64,000 nt of DNA from Tropheryma whipplei str. Twist (GTDB taxonomy: Bacteria > Actinomycetota > Actinomycetes > Actinomycetales > Microbacteriaceae): contig NC_004572.3 in the NCBI RefSeq assembly GCF_000007485.1, positions 620,001 through 684,000 on the forward strand, written 5' to 3'. Position 1 is the stretch's first letter, and every line of letters starts with the position of its first letter. Under the pieces are notes generated by a model, which was given only the letters and a program-made list of their open reading frames with translations, made no database searches and had not been told where the DNA came from. A program made the position numbers and the translations under genes. Shown here in pieces: positions 9,379 to 18,728 of this stretch.

Positions 9379-10737
9379 GTGAACAAGAATCGCAACAGGT
9401 CGACCCTACCAGGATCGACCCAATTCACCGAATATATGCTCTCCGGGTGGGGGAGCTTCTTGGAAGAGAAAATCCAGCAGAGTGAAGTTGCGAAATATAC
9501 AGAAAAACGAAGACAAGCGGTTTGCGCGTTATTTCCGGGCAAGACAATAGTTGTTGAGGCCGGTGATATGCGATGCCGCGCAAACGATACCTTCTACAGA
9601 TACAGGCCAGATAGTTCATTTACCTGGCTTACAGGATGGGGATGTGAAACTACCCCAGGTGCCGTTTTGGTTATCTATCCCGACACGAAGCCGGTACTGT
9701 TCTTTAAGCCACCGGCTGGAAAAAAAAACGATGACTTCTTTACGGATTCTCATAACGGTACATTCTGGATAGGATCTAGGCCCAGTTTGCAGGAAATAGA
9801 GACTCTTTTGGGCATTACGTGCCGGGATATAAAGGACTTTAGATGCCCAACGGATAATGTGCTCTTATGCAAGACAAGAGGCAAGGATGCTGAAGAAATT
9901 AACGACTTGAAGGTTGCAATAAGCGAACTGAGACTTTTGAAGGATAGATGGGAAATCACCCAATTACAAAAAGCGGTCGATGCTACTGCTCAGGGCTTTG
10001 AGCGCGTCGTGAAATCGATAAACGAGGCCAAATCTGTTACGAATGGTGAGCGCGTAATCGAAGGTGCATTTTACACTTCTGCTAGAAGTCTGGGTTATGA
10101 AACAGGCTACGAGACGATTGTTGCTGCGGGTGCCAACGCATGTATTTTGCACTGGTCTGTAAATAATGGCCCGATTAATGATGGTGATCTGTTGCTTGTT
10201 GATGCTGGGATTGAGCTTGAGACTTTGTACACAGCGGATATAACCAGAACAGTCCCCATAAGTGGAAAATTTACCGATGTACAAGCTAAAGTCTATGAGG
10301 CTGTCCTTGAAGCTGCTGATGCAGCGTTTGACGCGGCCATGCCCGGTCAGCCGTTCCACAAAATGCACGAAGCTGCAATGGGGGTTATACGCCGACACCT
10401 CTCCGAATGGGGTATTTGTAAGGCCTCGCAAAACGAGTTTTATAGAAGATACATGATCCACGGAACGGGACATCACCTAGGATTGGACGTGCATGACTGT
10501 GCCTTTGCCAAGCGCGAGAATTATCGTAATGGAACGCTTGCAGATGGCATGGTGCTTACCATAGAGCCGGGATTGTATTTTCACAAAAATGACCTAACTG
10601 TTCCGAAGGACTTTCGAGGAATTGGGGTAAGAATCGAAGATAACATACTCATAGCCTCAGATGGCCCTGTAAATATGTCGCGTGATATACCAAGGGCCCG
10701 AATTGATGTGGAACAGTGGATTCAACAAGCATCATGA
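9379..10737 (+). CDS. pepP: Xaa-Pro aminopeptidase (M24B)
   Basis: A 452-residue cytoplasmic metallopeptidase that removes N-terminal residues preceding proline. The pita-bread domain contains all five metal ligands: Asp in LLLVDAGIE, Asp in YTADITRT, His in HGTGHHLGLDVHD, Glu in LTIEPGLYF and Glu in GVRIEDNI. The N-terminal domain (about residues 1-190) is of the aminopeptidase P type with FTWLTGWG. The start is GTG 9379; ATG 9436 is an alternative. The stop overlaps the next start (ATGA), so it heads the operon pepP-MgtE_N/CBS-DUF1003-mrp. Confidence 0.92.
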   Translation: MNKNRNRSTLPGSTQFTEYMLSGWGSFLEEKIQQSEVAKYTEKRRQAVCALFPGKTIVVEAGDMRCRANDTFYRYRPDSSFTWLTGWGCETTPGAVLVIYPDTKPVLFFKPPAGKKNDDFFTDSHNGTFWIGSRPSLQEIETLLGITCRDIKDFRCPTDNVLLCKTRGKDAEEINDLKVAISELRLLKDRWEITQLQKAVDATAQGFERVVKSINEAKSVTNGERVIEGAFYTSARSLGYETGYETIVAAGANACILHWSVNNGPINDGDLLLVDAGIELETLYTADITRTVPISGKFTDVQAKVYEAVLEAADAAFDAAMPGQPFHKMHEAAMGVIRRHLSEWGICKASQNEFYRRYMIHGTGHHLGLDVHDCAFAKRENYRNGTLADGMVLTIEPGLYFHKNDLTVPKDFRGIGVRIEDNILIASDGPVNMSRDIPRARIDVEQWIQQAS

Positions 10738-11981
10738 GTAAAAGTGTTTATATCTCAAGGGTCTGTGGCAGTTCGGTCCTCGGGCCAACAGGTGACAGAT
10801 TGGGAAAGGTCAAAGATGTGTTGGGCACTCCGAGGCTTAGAAAATCCCCTCGAATAATCGGTATGGTCCTTGAAATCGTGGGAAAGCGCTACATATTTGT
10901 TTCGATCAACCGAGTCACCGCAATAGACAACGGATACGTCGCAACTCGTGGGGTAATCAATATTCAGAGGTTCAGGCGTAGATCGGGTGAGATATGCCTT
11001 TCCCAAGACATCGTCGGTAAAAAAGTCAGTATTGGAAATAACACAACTGCAAGGGCTGAAGATATAGAGATACTTGCAGACCCGGCAGGCGAATGGTATG
11101 TCGGAAAGATATTTGTTAGAACCTCGGGAAATAGGCTATTTTCCAGGGGAAATACCTGCTTTATGCACTGGCAGGATATCTCGGGACTTGATCAAGTACC
11201 CGACTATATATCTAACCCAGAAATAAAGGCTGCTGACTTGGCGGCAGATATTGTAGACATGCCTTCAACTGATGCTGCCAGGATTGTTGAAGATCTTCCG
11301 GATGAGCGACTTGCCGACGTTCTGGAAGAGATGGAAGAGCCGGAGCAGGCAAAGATTATAGACGCCCTTGACGATAATCGCACAGCAGATATTTTGGAAG
11401 AGATGCAGCCTGATGATGCTGTGGACCTAATAGGCTATATGTCAAACAAAAGAAAAGAAGGCCTCTTACAACTCATGGAGCCGGAAGAGGCAAGAAAACT
11501 TAGGCTTCTTCTCGGTTTTGCGCATAATACAGCAGGCGGCATGATGACCTCTGATTTTGTAATCGTCTCACCGGACACAACGGTTGCCGAAGCCCTAGCC
11601 TTGATAAGGCGCCAAGAGATCGCACCAGCCCTTGCATCAACAGTCTGTGTGGCATTACCACCCTATGACCCACCGACCGGGAGGTTCATAGGGGTTGTCC
11701 ACTTCCAGGCCTTACTGAGACAGCCACCGTATCAGAAACTCTCTCATATAATTGACACGTCTATCGAGCCCGTTCTGCCAACAATTGATGCAGAAAAGGT
11801 AAGCAGGATTTTGGCGACCTATAACCTGCTCTCGCTTCCGGTAATCGATGACCGCAAAAGGTTGCTCGGAATAATAACCATTGATGATGTTCTGGACTAC
11901 GTGTTACCAAAAAATTGGCGTAAAAATGAAATCGACAGTACCAACAATAAAGAGAATATGGTTCACAATGAAAAAGAGTAG
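10734..11981 (+). CDS. PRC-barrel/MgtE_N/CBS domain protein (MgtE-like, no membrane domain)
   Basis: A 415-residue soluble protein with an N-terminal PRC-barrel-like region (GPTGDRLGKVKDVLGTP), then the MgtE N-domain repeat (DERLADVLEEMEEPEQAKII, DDNRTADILEEMQPDDAVDL), then two CBS motifs (about residues 265-400, GIITIDDVLDYVLP). It lacks the C-terminal transmembrane helices of true MgtE magnesium channels. A stand-alone MgtE_N/CBS gene followed by DUF1003 and near mrp is the actinobacterial arrangement seen around Rv1232c. Mg2+ sensing is plausible but not shown. The start ATG 10734 overlaps the pepP stop by 4 bp. Confidence 0.8.
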   Translation: MSKSVYISRVCGSSVLGPTGDRLGKVKDVLGTPRLRKSPRIIGMVLEIVGKRYIFVSINRVTAIDNGYVATRGVINIQRFRRRSGEICLSQDIVGKKVSIGNNTTARAEDIEILADPAGEWYVGKIFVRTSGNRLFSRGNTCFMHWQDISGLDQVPDYISNPEIKAADLAADIVDMPSTDAARIVEDLPDERLADVLEEMEEPEQAKIIDALDDNRTADILEEMQPDDAVDLIGYMSNKRKEGLLQLMEPEEARKLRLLLGFAHNTAGGMMTSDFVIVSPDTTVAEALALIRRQEIAPALASTVCVALPPYDPPTGRFIGVVHFQALLRQPPYQKLSHIIDTSIEPVLPTIDAEKVSRILATYNLLSLPVIDDRKRLLGIITIDDVLDYVLPKNWRKNEIDSTNNKENMVHNEKE

Positions 11982-12462
11982 CAAGTTACACACTCCGCTT
12001 TTAACATCGCGCATGAGGTTGAGGTATAACCCTGGTGTTTTTGAAATGCGAACCGAGAGGATTGCGCTCTATATGGGTACAGCCTCATTCTTCATTTTTT
12101 TCACAACATTTTGTATTCTCTGGATTCTTTGGAGTAACTATGCTCCAAACGGTCTTAGATTTGACAGTGCAGAAATTGGATATCCGGTTCTAACACTTGT
12201 TCTTTCTGTGCTAGCTGCGTACGCAGCACCATTGATCCTTTTGGCAGAAATTAGACAGTGGAAGCGTGAAAGTCTGAACATGAAACAAATGCGCGAAATG
12301 GCCGACCGGAACATTGCCAGCACAGAATATCTGGCGCGTGAAGTTGCCGATTTAAGGTTATCAATAGCACAGCTAATTACAGATCAACAGAAAAACAATA
12401 ACCGACTGAAGCGCCTTGAGGAGACAGAAAAAACCATACAGGACTTCGGGAACGATTCCTGA
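11968..12462 (+). CDS. DUF1003 family membrane protein
   Basis: A 164-residue protein with two hydrophobic segments (about residues 30-58 and 69-95), an R-x-E-R-I-A-L lead-in, and NMKQMREMADRNIAST typical of DUF1003 (usually Q.R...DR..A). The C-terminal 50 residues are a charged coiled coil. The start ATG 11968 overlaps the upstream gene by 14 bp. Family function is unknown; its genes often lie beside MgtE-like genes. Confidence 0.8.
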   Translation: MKKSSKLHTPLLTSRMRLRYNPGVFEMRTERIALYMGTASFFIFFTTFCILWILWSNYAPNGLRFDSAEIGYPVLTLVLSVLAAYAAPLILLAEIRQWKRESLNMKQMREMADRNIASTEYLAREVADLRLSIAQLITDQQKNNNRLKRLEETEKTIQDFGNDS

Positions 12463-12469
12463 AAAGTTT

Positions 12470-13585
12470 GTGATAGAAAAAAAACTCTATTCCGCGATGG
12501 AGAAGGTGTATGATCCTGAGCTCCACATACCAATCACACGCCTCGGGATGGTAAAAACCATAACCGCAGATAGCAAAACAGTCTCAATTCTTATACATAT
12601 AACATCCCCGACTTGCCCAGCGGTGGACAAAATAAAACAAAGAGTTACCGATGCAGCCTCTGCTGTGTGCCCTGAGCACGATATAAAAATTGAAATAGGC
12701 GTTATGTCGCACCAAGAACGTCAAAACCTGAAAGAGGTTCTCAATTTACAAAAACGCAGCAACCCATTTAAAGAATCAAAAACAAGAATTATCGCTGTTA
12801 CAAGCGGCAAAGGTGGAGTGGGTAAATCAACCATAGTATCTAATCTCGGTGTTGGCCTCGCGAGAATGGGCTTTTCTGTATCAGTAATTGATGCTGATGT
12901 TTATGGTTTTTCTATACCACGAATGTTCGGCATAGATGAAGATTTTATTCCACAGAGAGAGAATGGCATGATAATGCCTGCCAATAAATTTGGCGTTAAG
13001 CTCATTTCCATAGGAATGTTCATGCGCCGTCGAGGGGCAGTTGCGTGGCGGGGACCGCTGCTTCACAGAACAATCAATCAATTTCTATGTGATGTGAATT
13101 TTGCTGACCCAGATATTCTTCTAATCGATATGCCTCCCGGCACAGGAGATGCGGCAATAACTATTGCACAGTTATTGCCGAATTCTGAAGTGCTAGTCAT
13201 AACAACTCCGCAGATTGTTGCCGCTGATGTTGCAATTCGAAGTGGGCAGTTCGCCCTTTCTGTAAAACAGAACATTATCGGTGTGGTTGAAAATATGTCA
13301 TCTTGCCCGGAAAGTAAACTAGACATTTTTGGCCATGGCGGTGGTAAGTTCGTGGCAGAATTTTTGGATAAACAATGCAAAAAAGAGAGCACCGCGAAAG
13401 ATAACAGAATTACCAATCCTCATGAAGCAATAGATCTAATAACATGCATTCCGTTGGATGTGAATATACGCAAAAGTGGGGATGAAGGGGTGCCGCTACT
13501 CGTTGAAAACAAGTATGAAGGAAGCCCAGGGCATACTGCACTCAAAGAGCTTTACGAAAAAATTGCCTTGAAACTTTACGGATAA
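12470..13585 (+). CDS. mrp: Mrp/NBP35-type ATP-binding Fe-S carrier protein
   Basis: A 371-residue P-loop ATPase thought to act as a carrier or assembly factor for iron-sulfur clusters. Residues 1-95 are a MIP18/DUF59-like domain (KVYDPELHIPITRLGMV, TSPTCP). The ATPase begins at about residue 100 with the deviant Walker A GKGGVGKST, then DADVYGFSIPRMFG and ILLIDMPPGTGDAAI. The CxxC after VVENMS found in many Mrp proteins is absent here (VVENMSSCPESKLD), as in other actinobacterial members. The start is GTG 12470, 8 nt after the DUF1003 stop; ATG 12497 is an alternative that would trim the first domain. Confidence 0.88.
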   Translation: MIEKKLYSAMEKVYDPELHIPITRLGMVKTITADSKTVSILIHITSPTCPAVDKIKQRVTDAASAVCPEHDIKIEIGVMSHQERQNLKEVLNLQKRSNPFKESKTRIIAVTSGKGGVGKSTIVSNLGVGLARMGFSVSVIDADVYGFSIPRMFGIDEDFIPQRENGMIMPANKFGVKLISIGMFMRRRGAVAWRGPLLHRTINQFLCDVNFADPDILLIDMPPGTGDAAITIAQLLPNSEVLVITTPQIVAADVAIRSGQFALSVKQNIIGVVENMSSCPESKLDIFGHGGGKFVAEFLDKQCKKESTAKDNRITNPHEAIDLITCIPLDVNIRKSGDEGVPLLVENKYEGSPGHTALKELYEKIALKLYG

Positions 13586-13697
13586 ACATTGCAGTAACAA
13601 GTATTCGACAGGTTTGAAAACTGCAGATAAACCGATCAGTGTGTATTCATTCCTTGCGGAAAAACAAACTTGCCCCGTAGTAGTCGTCTTGATAACT

Positions 13698-14501
13698 TCA
13701 AGTGCGCTTCTGTCGGGTTTTTCTGTTTTGACACTCAAAAAGATGTTCCTGCGGATAGTCAATGCCAATCAAAGTGAGTGCATGGGGCGGCAGGGTAGGA
13801 ATTTTTGGCGTTCTCTTCGCAATTTTGGTATAGCAAAACAGATCTTGTAATGTAAGTGCCCCACGACCCACTTCTATCAAGCTGCCCACTAAGTTTCTGA
13901 CCATAGAGTGACAAAAAGCATCTGATTCGAGAAAGAAATGTATCTGTCCATCTGGCTGCCTAATAACTTCAAATTGCCTTAGATGACGTACTGTACTTCC
14001 CATGCGACGCGGCTTGCAAAAAGCACCAAAATCCTTTAGCCCAATAAGGCCAGAAGCTGCCCTGCGCATCCGATAATCTTGCAAAAAAGCATTTACTCTG
14101 TAAACAAAATATCTATTCTGGGGATACCACGAAGAGCGCTTGTCAATGACACGGTAAACATATCTTCTGCCTATTGCTGAGAAACGAGCGTGAAAATTCA
14201 CCGGTGCCTTGACAGCAGAAAGGATATGAAGGTCGGTCTCGGATTTCAGTAGAGAGCGGAGTCTGTGCAAAAGCCAAACAGGGTCTGGTGATGAAATAAG
14301 GTCAACATGACACACTTGTTGTAGGGCGTGAACACCAGCATCTGTTCTTGCCGCTACGACAATGTCGGGCGGTTCGCTGCAGATAAGGCGTAAAGCATCA
14401 AGAATGAGACCACCGACGGTCCTAAGCCCGGGCTGCGGTGCCCAACCACAAAAATTCGCTCCATCATATGCAACATCAAGACGATATCGGGTCTTATTCA
14501 C
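13698..14501 (-). CDS. truA: tRNA pseudouridine(38-40) synthase TruA
   Basis: A 267-residue enzyme isomerising uridines in the tRNA anticodon arm. It shows YRLDVAYDGANFCGWAPQPG at the N-terminus, the catalytic AARTDAGVHALQQV (Asp of R-T-D), RRYVYRVID, and SDAFCHSMVRNLVGSLIEVG. I set the start at GTG 14501 because the upstream reading frame lies within rplQ. It follows rplQ by 25 bp, the usual end of the alpha operon. The 112-bp gap to the convergent mrp (13586-13697) shows no clear terminator. Confidence 0.92.
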   Translation of the reverse strand: MNKTRYRLDVAYDGANFCGWAPQPGLRTVGGLILDALRLICSEPPDIVVAARTDAGVHALQQVCHVDLISSPDPVWLLHRLRSLLKSETDLHILSAVKAPVNFHARFSAIGRRYVYRVIDKRSSWYPQNRYFVYRVNAFLQDYRMRRAASGLIGLKDFGAFCKPRRMGSTVRHLRQFEVIRQPDGQIHFFLESDAFCHSMVRNLVGSLIEVGRGALTLQDLFCYTKIAKRTPKIPTLPPHALTLIGIDYPQEHLFECQNRKTRQKRT

Positions 14502-14526
14502 TAGAATAAGTCGGCACTTACGCGGA

Positions 14527-15066
14527 TTACCGAATGACTCTCTGGTTAGAAGAAGATTCGCCAGGGTCCGCGGGTGCAGTATCGGCATCAGGCAAATCAC
14601 CCGCTGCGCTACCCGGCTCACTGCCCGGGACGGGATCGGGCGCACTATCAGGACCTGTATCGGTAACAGTATCAGGCAGCGTATCAGTGCCGCGGGTGCG
14701 TGCGGAAACGGGCTCCAGAATTAGTTCAATAAGCGCCATCGGAGCACCGTCGCCGGATCGAAAACCAACTTTAGTGATGCGAGTATAGCCCCCGTTACGA
14801 TCCTCAACAAGTGGAGCAATATTGGTAAAAAGCTCATGCAAAGCAGCTTTATTACGCAAAATCGACAAGGCGCGACGGCGAGAATGCAACCCTCCTCTCT
14901 TGGAGAGGGTGACCAGCTTCTCGGCAAAGGGGCGAAGACGCTTCGCGCGGGCCTCAGTTGTCCGGAGTTTCTTGTTAAGAAAAAGCGAGGCAGACATATT
15001 CGCAAGAACGAGCCGCTCATGGTCAGGCCCTGAACACATACGCGGGCCTCTGCTTGGCTTAGGCAC
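14527..15066 (-). CDS. rplQ: 50S ribosomal protein L17 with long acidic tail
   Basis: Residues 1-118 are a normal L17 (RMCSGPDHERLVLANMSASL, TTEARAKRLRPFAEKLVTL, NGGYTRITKVG). The remaining 60 residues are a low-complexity Asp/Pro/Ser/Thr tail (DTVTDTGPDSAPDPVPG) not needed for the fold. Tails of varied length occur on actinobacterial L17, but the near-repetitive DNA here fits the expansions seen in rpsE and rplD of this window. Confidence 0.95.
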   Translation of the reverse strand: MPKPSRGPRMCSGPDHERLVLANMSASLFLNKKLRTTEARAKRLRPFAEKLVTLSKRGGLHSRRRALSILRNKAALHELFTNIAPLVEDRNGGYTRITKVGFRSGDGAPMALIELILEPVSARTRGTDTLPDTVTDTGPDSAPDPVPGSEPGSAAGDLPDADTAPADPGESSSNQRVIR

Positions 15067-15081
15067 TCTTTCTACCCAATC

Positions 15082-16065
15082 CTACGAACCATAATTCGGA
15101 TCAAAGTAAGAGCCATCAAACCCCGGGACGCTTCCCTTAAGGCTGTGACCCAGCTCAGCTAACTTCTCCTGGACCTCATCAGCAGATTTCTGTCCGAAAT
15201 TTCTTATATCCAAGAGCTCTTGCTCGGAAAAACCCAGGAGTTCACTGACATAATTTACACCTTCGCGCTTCAAGCAGTTATAGGATCTTACCGAGAGCCC
15301 CAAGTCCTCAATCGGAATACGCAGATCTTCATCACTTTCCGGGATCATAGAATCAACACCAAACTCAACACCCTCGGCCTGAGAATTCAGTTCGCGTGCA
15401 AGGCCAAACAGCTCGCAAAGAGTCTTCCCTGCACTTGCAACTGCATCTCTGGGAAGAATCGAAGGCTTAGTCTCGACATCGATTATCAGGCGATCAAAGT
15501 CCGTCCTCTCACCGGCACGCGTAGCCTCAACGCGATAGGTTACTTTATGAACAGGAGAATAGATCGAATCTACCGGAATATGCCCAGCAAGAGACATTCC
15601 ATCATTTCTATTCTGTTCCGCTGAAACATATCCCCTGCCTCGCTCTATTGTAAGCTGCATGTCAAAAACCGCATCTTTGGCGAGGGTTGCAATTACAAGA
15701 TCACCATTACCTATTTCTATGCCGGTTGGCACCTCTATGTCCTTTGCCAAAACCTCACCCTCACCGGTTTTATATAGACGGACAGTAAACGGCTCGTCAA
15801 TCTCACTTGAAATAACCAGACGCTTCACATTTAAAACAATCTCGGTTACATCTTCCTTAACACCTGGAATAGTGCTAAACTCGTGCATAACACCCTGGAT
15901 GTTTATCGATGTCACCGCTGCGCCCGGAATCGAAGAGAGAAGTGTGCGCCGAAGCGAATTGCCCAGGGTATAGCCAAAGCCAGGCTCAAGAGGCTCAATA
16001 ATAAATCGCGAGCGAATATCAGAAACTTTCTTTTCAATCAGTGTCGGGCGGTGGGCAATCAGCAA
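15082..16065 (-). CDS. rpoA: RNA polymerase alpha subunit
   Basis: 327 residues with the full N-terminal dimerisation domain ([48 protein letters not shown]) and the C-terminal promoter and activator-binding domain (about 245-315, [36 protein letters not shown]). Standard length. It lies between rpsK and rplQ, as in other alpha operons. Confidence 0.97.
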   Translation of the reverse strand: MLIAHRPTLIEKKVSDIRSRFIIEPLEPGFGYTLGNSLRRTLLSSIPGAAVTSINIQGVMHEFSTIPGVKEDVTEIVLNVKRLVISSEIDEPFTVRLYKTGEGEVLAKDIEVPTGIEIGNGDLVIATLAKDAVFDMQLTIERGRGYVSAEQNRNDGMSLAGHIPVDSIYSPVHKVTYRVEATRAGERTDFDRLIIDVETKPSILPRDAVASAGKTLCELFGLARELNSQAEGVEFGVDSMIPESDEDLRIPIEDLGLSVRSYNCLKREGVNYVSELLGFSEQELLDIRNFGQKSADEVQEKLAELGHSLKGSVPGFDGSYFDPNYGS

Positions 16066-16083
16066 CGCATTATTCCTTTCGCT

Positions 16084-16476
16084 TTAAACCAGGCGTTTCT
16101 TAGGGGGGCGACATCCATTGAACGCAAGAGGGGTCGTGTCGCTTATGGAGCCTATCTCAAGACCTGCCGTCTGGAGGGACCGTATGGCAGTCTCCCTGCC
16201 GGAACCCGGACCCTTTACAAACACATCCACTTTCTTCACTCCGTGCTCCTGAGCAGAGCGAGCGGCAGCATCGGCTGCCATCTGTGCGGCATAGGGTGTT
16301 GACTTTCTGGATCCTTTAAAGCCAACTGCACCACTCGATGACCAGCCAATCACATTGCCAGATAGGTCGGTTATCGTAACAATCGTGTTATTGAAAGTTG
16401 ACTTTATATGGGCAAGGCCTGCAGGGATATTTTTCCTAGCTTTTTTGCGCGACCTACTCTGAGCCTGTTTTGACAA
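16084..16476 (-). CDS. rpsK: 30S ribosomal protein S11
   Basis: 130 residues: [39 protein letters not shown], and the C-terminal [11 protein letters not shown] (usually NGCRPPKRRRV). A platform protein contacting the mRNA exit region. Three bases separate it from rpsM. Confidence 0.97.
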
Positions 16477-16479
16477 TTA

Positions 16480-16854
16480 CTACCTCGCCTTTTTCTTTCC
16501 AGCGACCGTGCGGCGAGGGCCCTTGCTGCTTCTGGCATTGGTTCTAGTTCTCTGCCCATTAACAGGTAAACCCCTCCGATGGCGCAAACCCTGATAGCAG
16601 CCAATCTCAACCTTACGACGTATGTCGGAAGCAACCTCACGACGAAGATCACCCTCGATTCTATAACTATTCTGTATGTGTGCACGCAGGGCAACCAACT
16701 GATCATCGGTCAGATCTTTCACTCTCGTATCAAATGAAATACCCGCAGCAGTTAGAGCATGTCGAGAGCGCGTGGGACCTATGCCACAGATATATGTCAG
16801 GCCAATCTCAACCCGCTTATTACCGGGAATATCAACGCCAGCTACGCGCGCCAC
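16480..16854 (-). CDS. rpsM: 30S ribosomal protein S13
   Basis: 124 residues: [34 protein letters not shown], and [20 protein letters not shown] near the C-terminus. A head protein contacting the P-site tRNA and bridging to the large subunit. Normal length and position after rpmJ. Confidence 0.97.
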   Translation of the reverse strand: MARVAGVDIPGNKRVEIGLTYICGIGPTRSRHALTAAGISFDTRVKDLTDDQLVALRAHIQNSYRIEGDLRREVASDIRRKVEIGCYQGLRHRRGLPVNGQRTRTNARSSKGPRRTVAGKKKAR

Positions 16855-16888
16855 GAAACCGCCCCTCCATGAAAGCTATACAACCGCA

Positions 16889-17002
16889 TTAGCCCTGCCG
16901 CTGCTTATGCCTGGGATTCGAACACAAAACAGCAACGCGACCATTCCTGCGAATTACCTTACAGACCCCACAAATCTTCTTTACGCTAGGCTTTACCTTC
17001 AC
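16889..17002 (-). CDS. rpmJ: 50S ribosomal protein L36
   Basis: A 37-residue gene beginning with [22 protein letters not shown], then [11 protein letters not shown]. The zinc-ribbon pattern C-x2-C ... C-x4-H is complete, so this is the zinc-binding form of L36. It sits 8 bp after infA and 34 bp before rpsM. Confidence 0.95.
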
Positions 17003-17010
17003 AAGCACCC

Positions 17011-17232
17011 CTACTTGTAGCGATACACAATACGACCCCTGGCCAGATCATACGGACTAAGCTCAACAACAACCCTGTCCTCTGGAAGAATCCTTATATA
17101 GTGCTGCCGCATCCTTCCAGAAATATGAGCCAGGACTTTGTGCCCATTACTCAACTCAACCCTAAAAGTGGCGTTGGGAAGCGCCTCAAGCACGGAGCCC
17201 TCAAGTTCGATCACCCCATCCTTTTTCGCCAC
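17011..17232 (-). CDS. infA: Translation initiation factor IF-1
   Basis: 73 residues forming a single OB-fold: [61 protein letters not shown]-1 occupies the ribosomal A site during initiation. Family-standard length. It precedes rpmJ, as is usual. Confidence 0.97.
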   Translation of the reverse strand: MAKKDGVIELEGSVLEALPNATFRVELSNGHKVLAHISGRMRQHYIRILPEDRVVVELSPYDLARGRIVYRYK

Positions 17233-17301
17233 ACCACCGACCTAACGCAAAAAACAAAACGCCGGGTAGAAATTCTACGCGAAAAGCGACTCAAGAGCAA
17301 A

Positions 17302-18165
17302 TTAAACAGCTGACCGAGCCAGTAACTCGTTTAGCCAATCGGTCAAACCCGGGTCAAAGCGCACACGGTTTCCATCCACAGAAACCACCGGGGTAATCAT
17401 TCTCACACTTGAAGTAAGCCATACACCCTCGGAATTGTACAATGCCTCAGTGGCGACAGAAGTCTCAAGTGTTTTTTTACCCTCGGCTTCCAAAAGCATA
17501 AACAGCCTCTTCTGTGTTGTGCCGGGGAGAATACTCATTGTCCGAGGGCATGGGGTTATAAAAGCGCCCTTGTTGTAGGCAATAAGATTGGATGTTGTTC
17601 CCTCAAGTACAAGTCCATCTTCACTGAGGAAAATTGCATCATCCGCACCGCGCGCCTGTGCCACCTCGAGTGCATGCATGTTTACCGCATAGGAAACAGT
17701 TTTTGCACCAAAAAGAAGCCAGGGATACAGTCGACCTGCATCGGACCGCACACCCCGTTGAAGAGTTATTACTTTTATACCTTTGCTAAGCGCATCTGGG
17801 TCACGTACAGCAAAAGCTGCTATCCATGCCAAATAAGACCGATTGCTATTCCTGGCATACACAACCCTGAGTCCAGCTCGCTCTTGATCAGCAATTTTTT
17901 TTGCAGATTGTAAGATTAGGCTCCTCCATCTATCCGGTTCAATAGACCTCAGGCCCAAGCGATTAGCGGAGGTGCACATTCTCTCAAGATGTTCATCTAA
18001 ATTCAGTATCCTGCCCGATAGAATTCCAATTGTTTCAAATACACCAACACCACGATTTATTGCATCCGATGTGGCAGGAATGAGCGGGTGATGCACGTCA
18101 TAAAAACGGGGCTCACAATCAGTATCGGGGTTAAACCACAAAACGTGCAAATACTCGGTATTCAC
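17302..18165 (-). CDS. pabC: Aminodeoxychorismate lyase-like class IV aminotransferase
   Basis: A 287-residue fold-type IV PLP enzyme. NRGVGVFETIGILSGRILNL, the probable PLP lysine in FGAKTVSYAVNMHALEVAQ, and EGTTSNLIAYNKGAFITPCP are typical of aminodeoxychorismate lyase, which makes p-aminobenzoate for folate; a D-amino-acid or branched-chain aminotransferase cannot be excluded. The rest of a folate pathway is encoded at 54.2-57.1 kb, which supports the PabC reading. The position between adk and infA, where map is often found, is unusual. Confidence 0.75.
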   Translation of the reverse strand: MNTEYLHVLWFNPDTDCEPRFYDVHHPLIPATSDAINRGVGVFETIGILSGRILNLDEHLERMCTSANRLGLRSIEPDRWRSLILQSAKKIADQERAGLRVVYARNSNRSYLAWIAAFAVRDPDALSKGIKVITLQRGVRSDAGRLYPWLLFGAKTVSYAVNMHALEVAQARGADDAIFLSEDGLVLEGTTSNLIAYNKGAFITPCPRTMSILPGTTQKRLFMLLEAEGKKTLETSVATEALYNSEGVWLTSSVRMITPVVSVDGNRVRFDPGLTDWLNELLARSAV

Positions 18166-18167
18166 TT

Positions 18168-18728
18168 TTAAATTGTCACCCTGTCAAATACATCTTTGAT
18201 GGACTGAAAAACTTCCTCTATACCCTTGGAAGCATCTATCCTGTGAAGCAGTCCCTTTTCTTCGCAGGCATCGATAATCGGCAAGGTCATTTCGGTATAG
18301 ATTTCCAATCTACGAGCAATCACAGAATCTCTGTCGTCAGTACGGCCAGACTCCTTTGATCGGGCACGCAGCCTCTCAATTAGGAGATCTGTCGCAACCT
18401 CCAAGCTAAAGACGGCATCCAGCGTAAGGGCACGTCGTTTTAAAAAGCCCTCTAGAAAGTCCAGCTGTTGCAGGGTTCGTGGATACCCATCAAGGACAAA
18501 CCCGGAGGACACATCCTCCTTGTCAAGGCAGTCCTCTACAATGCGATTGGTCGTCGAATCAGAAACATAACCACCTGATGACACAATGTCCCTTAGTGCC
18601 ATATCAGTTTTCATGCGTTCACGAAACACATCACCGGTTGCGATGACAGATATACCAAGTCTGCTCTGAATAAGACCACACTGGGTACCTTTTCCAGACC
18701 CCGGAGGGCCGACCATTATAGCCCGCAT
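18168..18728 (-). CDS. adk: Adenylate kinase
   Basis: 186 residues: P-loop MVGPPGSGKGTQCG, ATGDVFRE, FVLDGYPRTLQQLDFL, and the short LID form RARSKESGRTDDRDSV. Catalyses ATP + AMP to 2 ADP. It lacks the zinc LID and is the short actinobacterial type. The start overlaps the secY stop by one base (TAATG). Confidence 0.96.
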   Translation of the reverse strand: MRAIMVGPPGSGKGTQCGLIQSRLGISVIATGDVFRERMKTDMALRDIVSSGGYVSDSTTNRIVEDCLDKEDVSSGFVLDGYPRTLQQLDFLEGFLKRRALTLDAVFSLEVATDLLIERLRARSKESGRTDDRDSVIARRLEIYTEMTLPIIDACEEKGLLHRIDASKGIEEVFQSIKDVFDRVTI

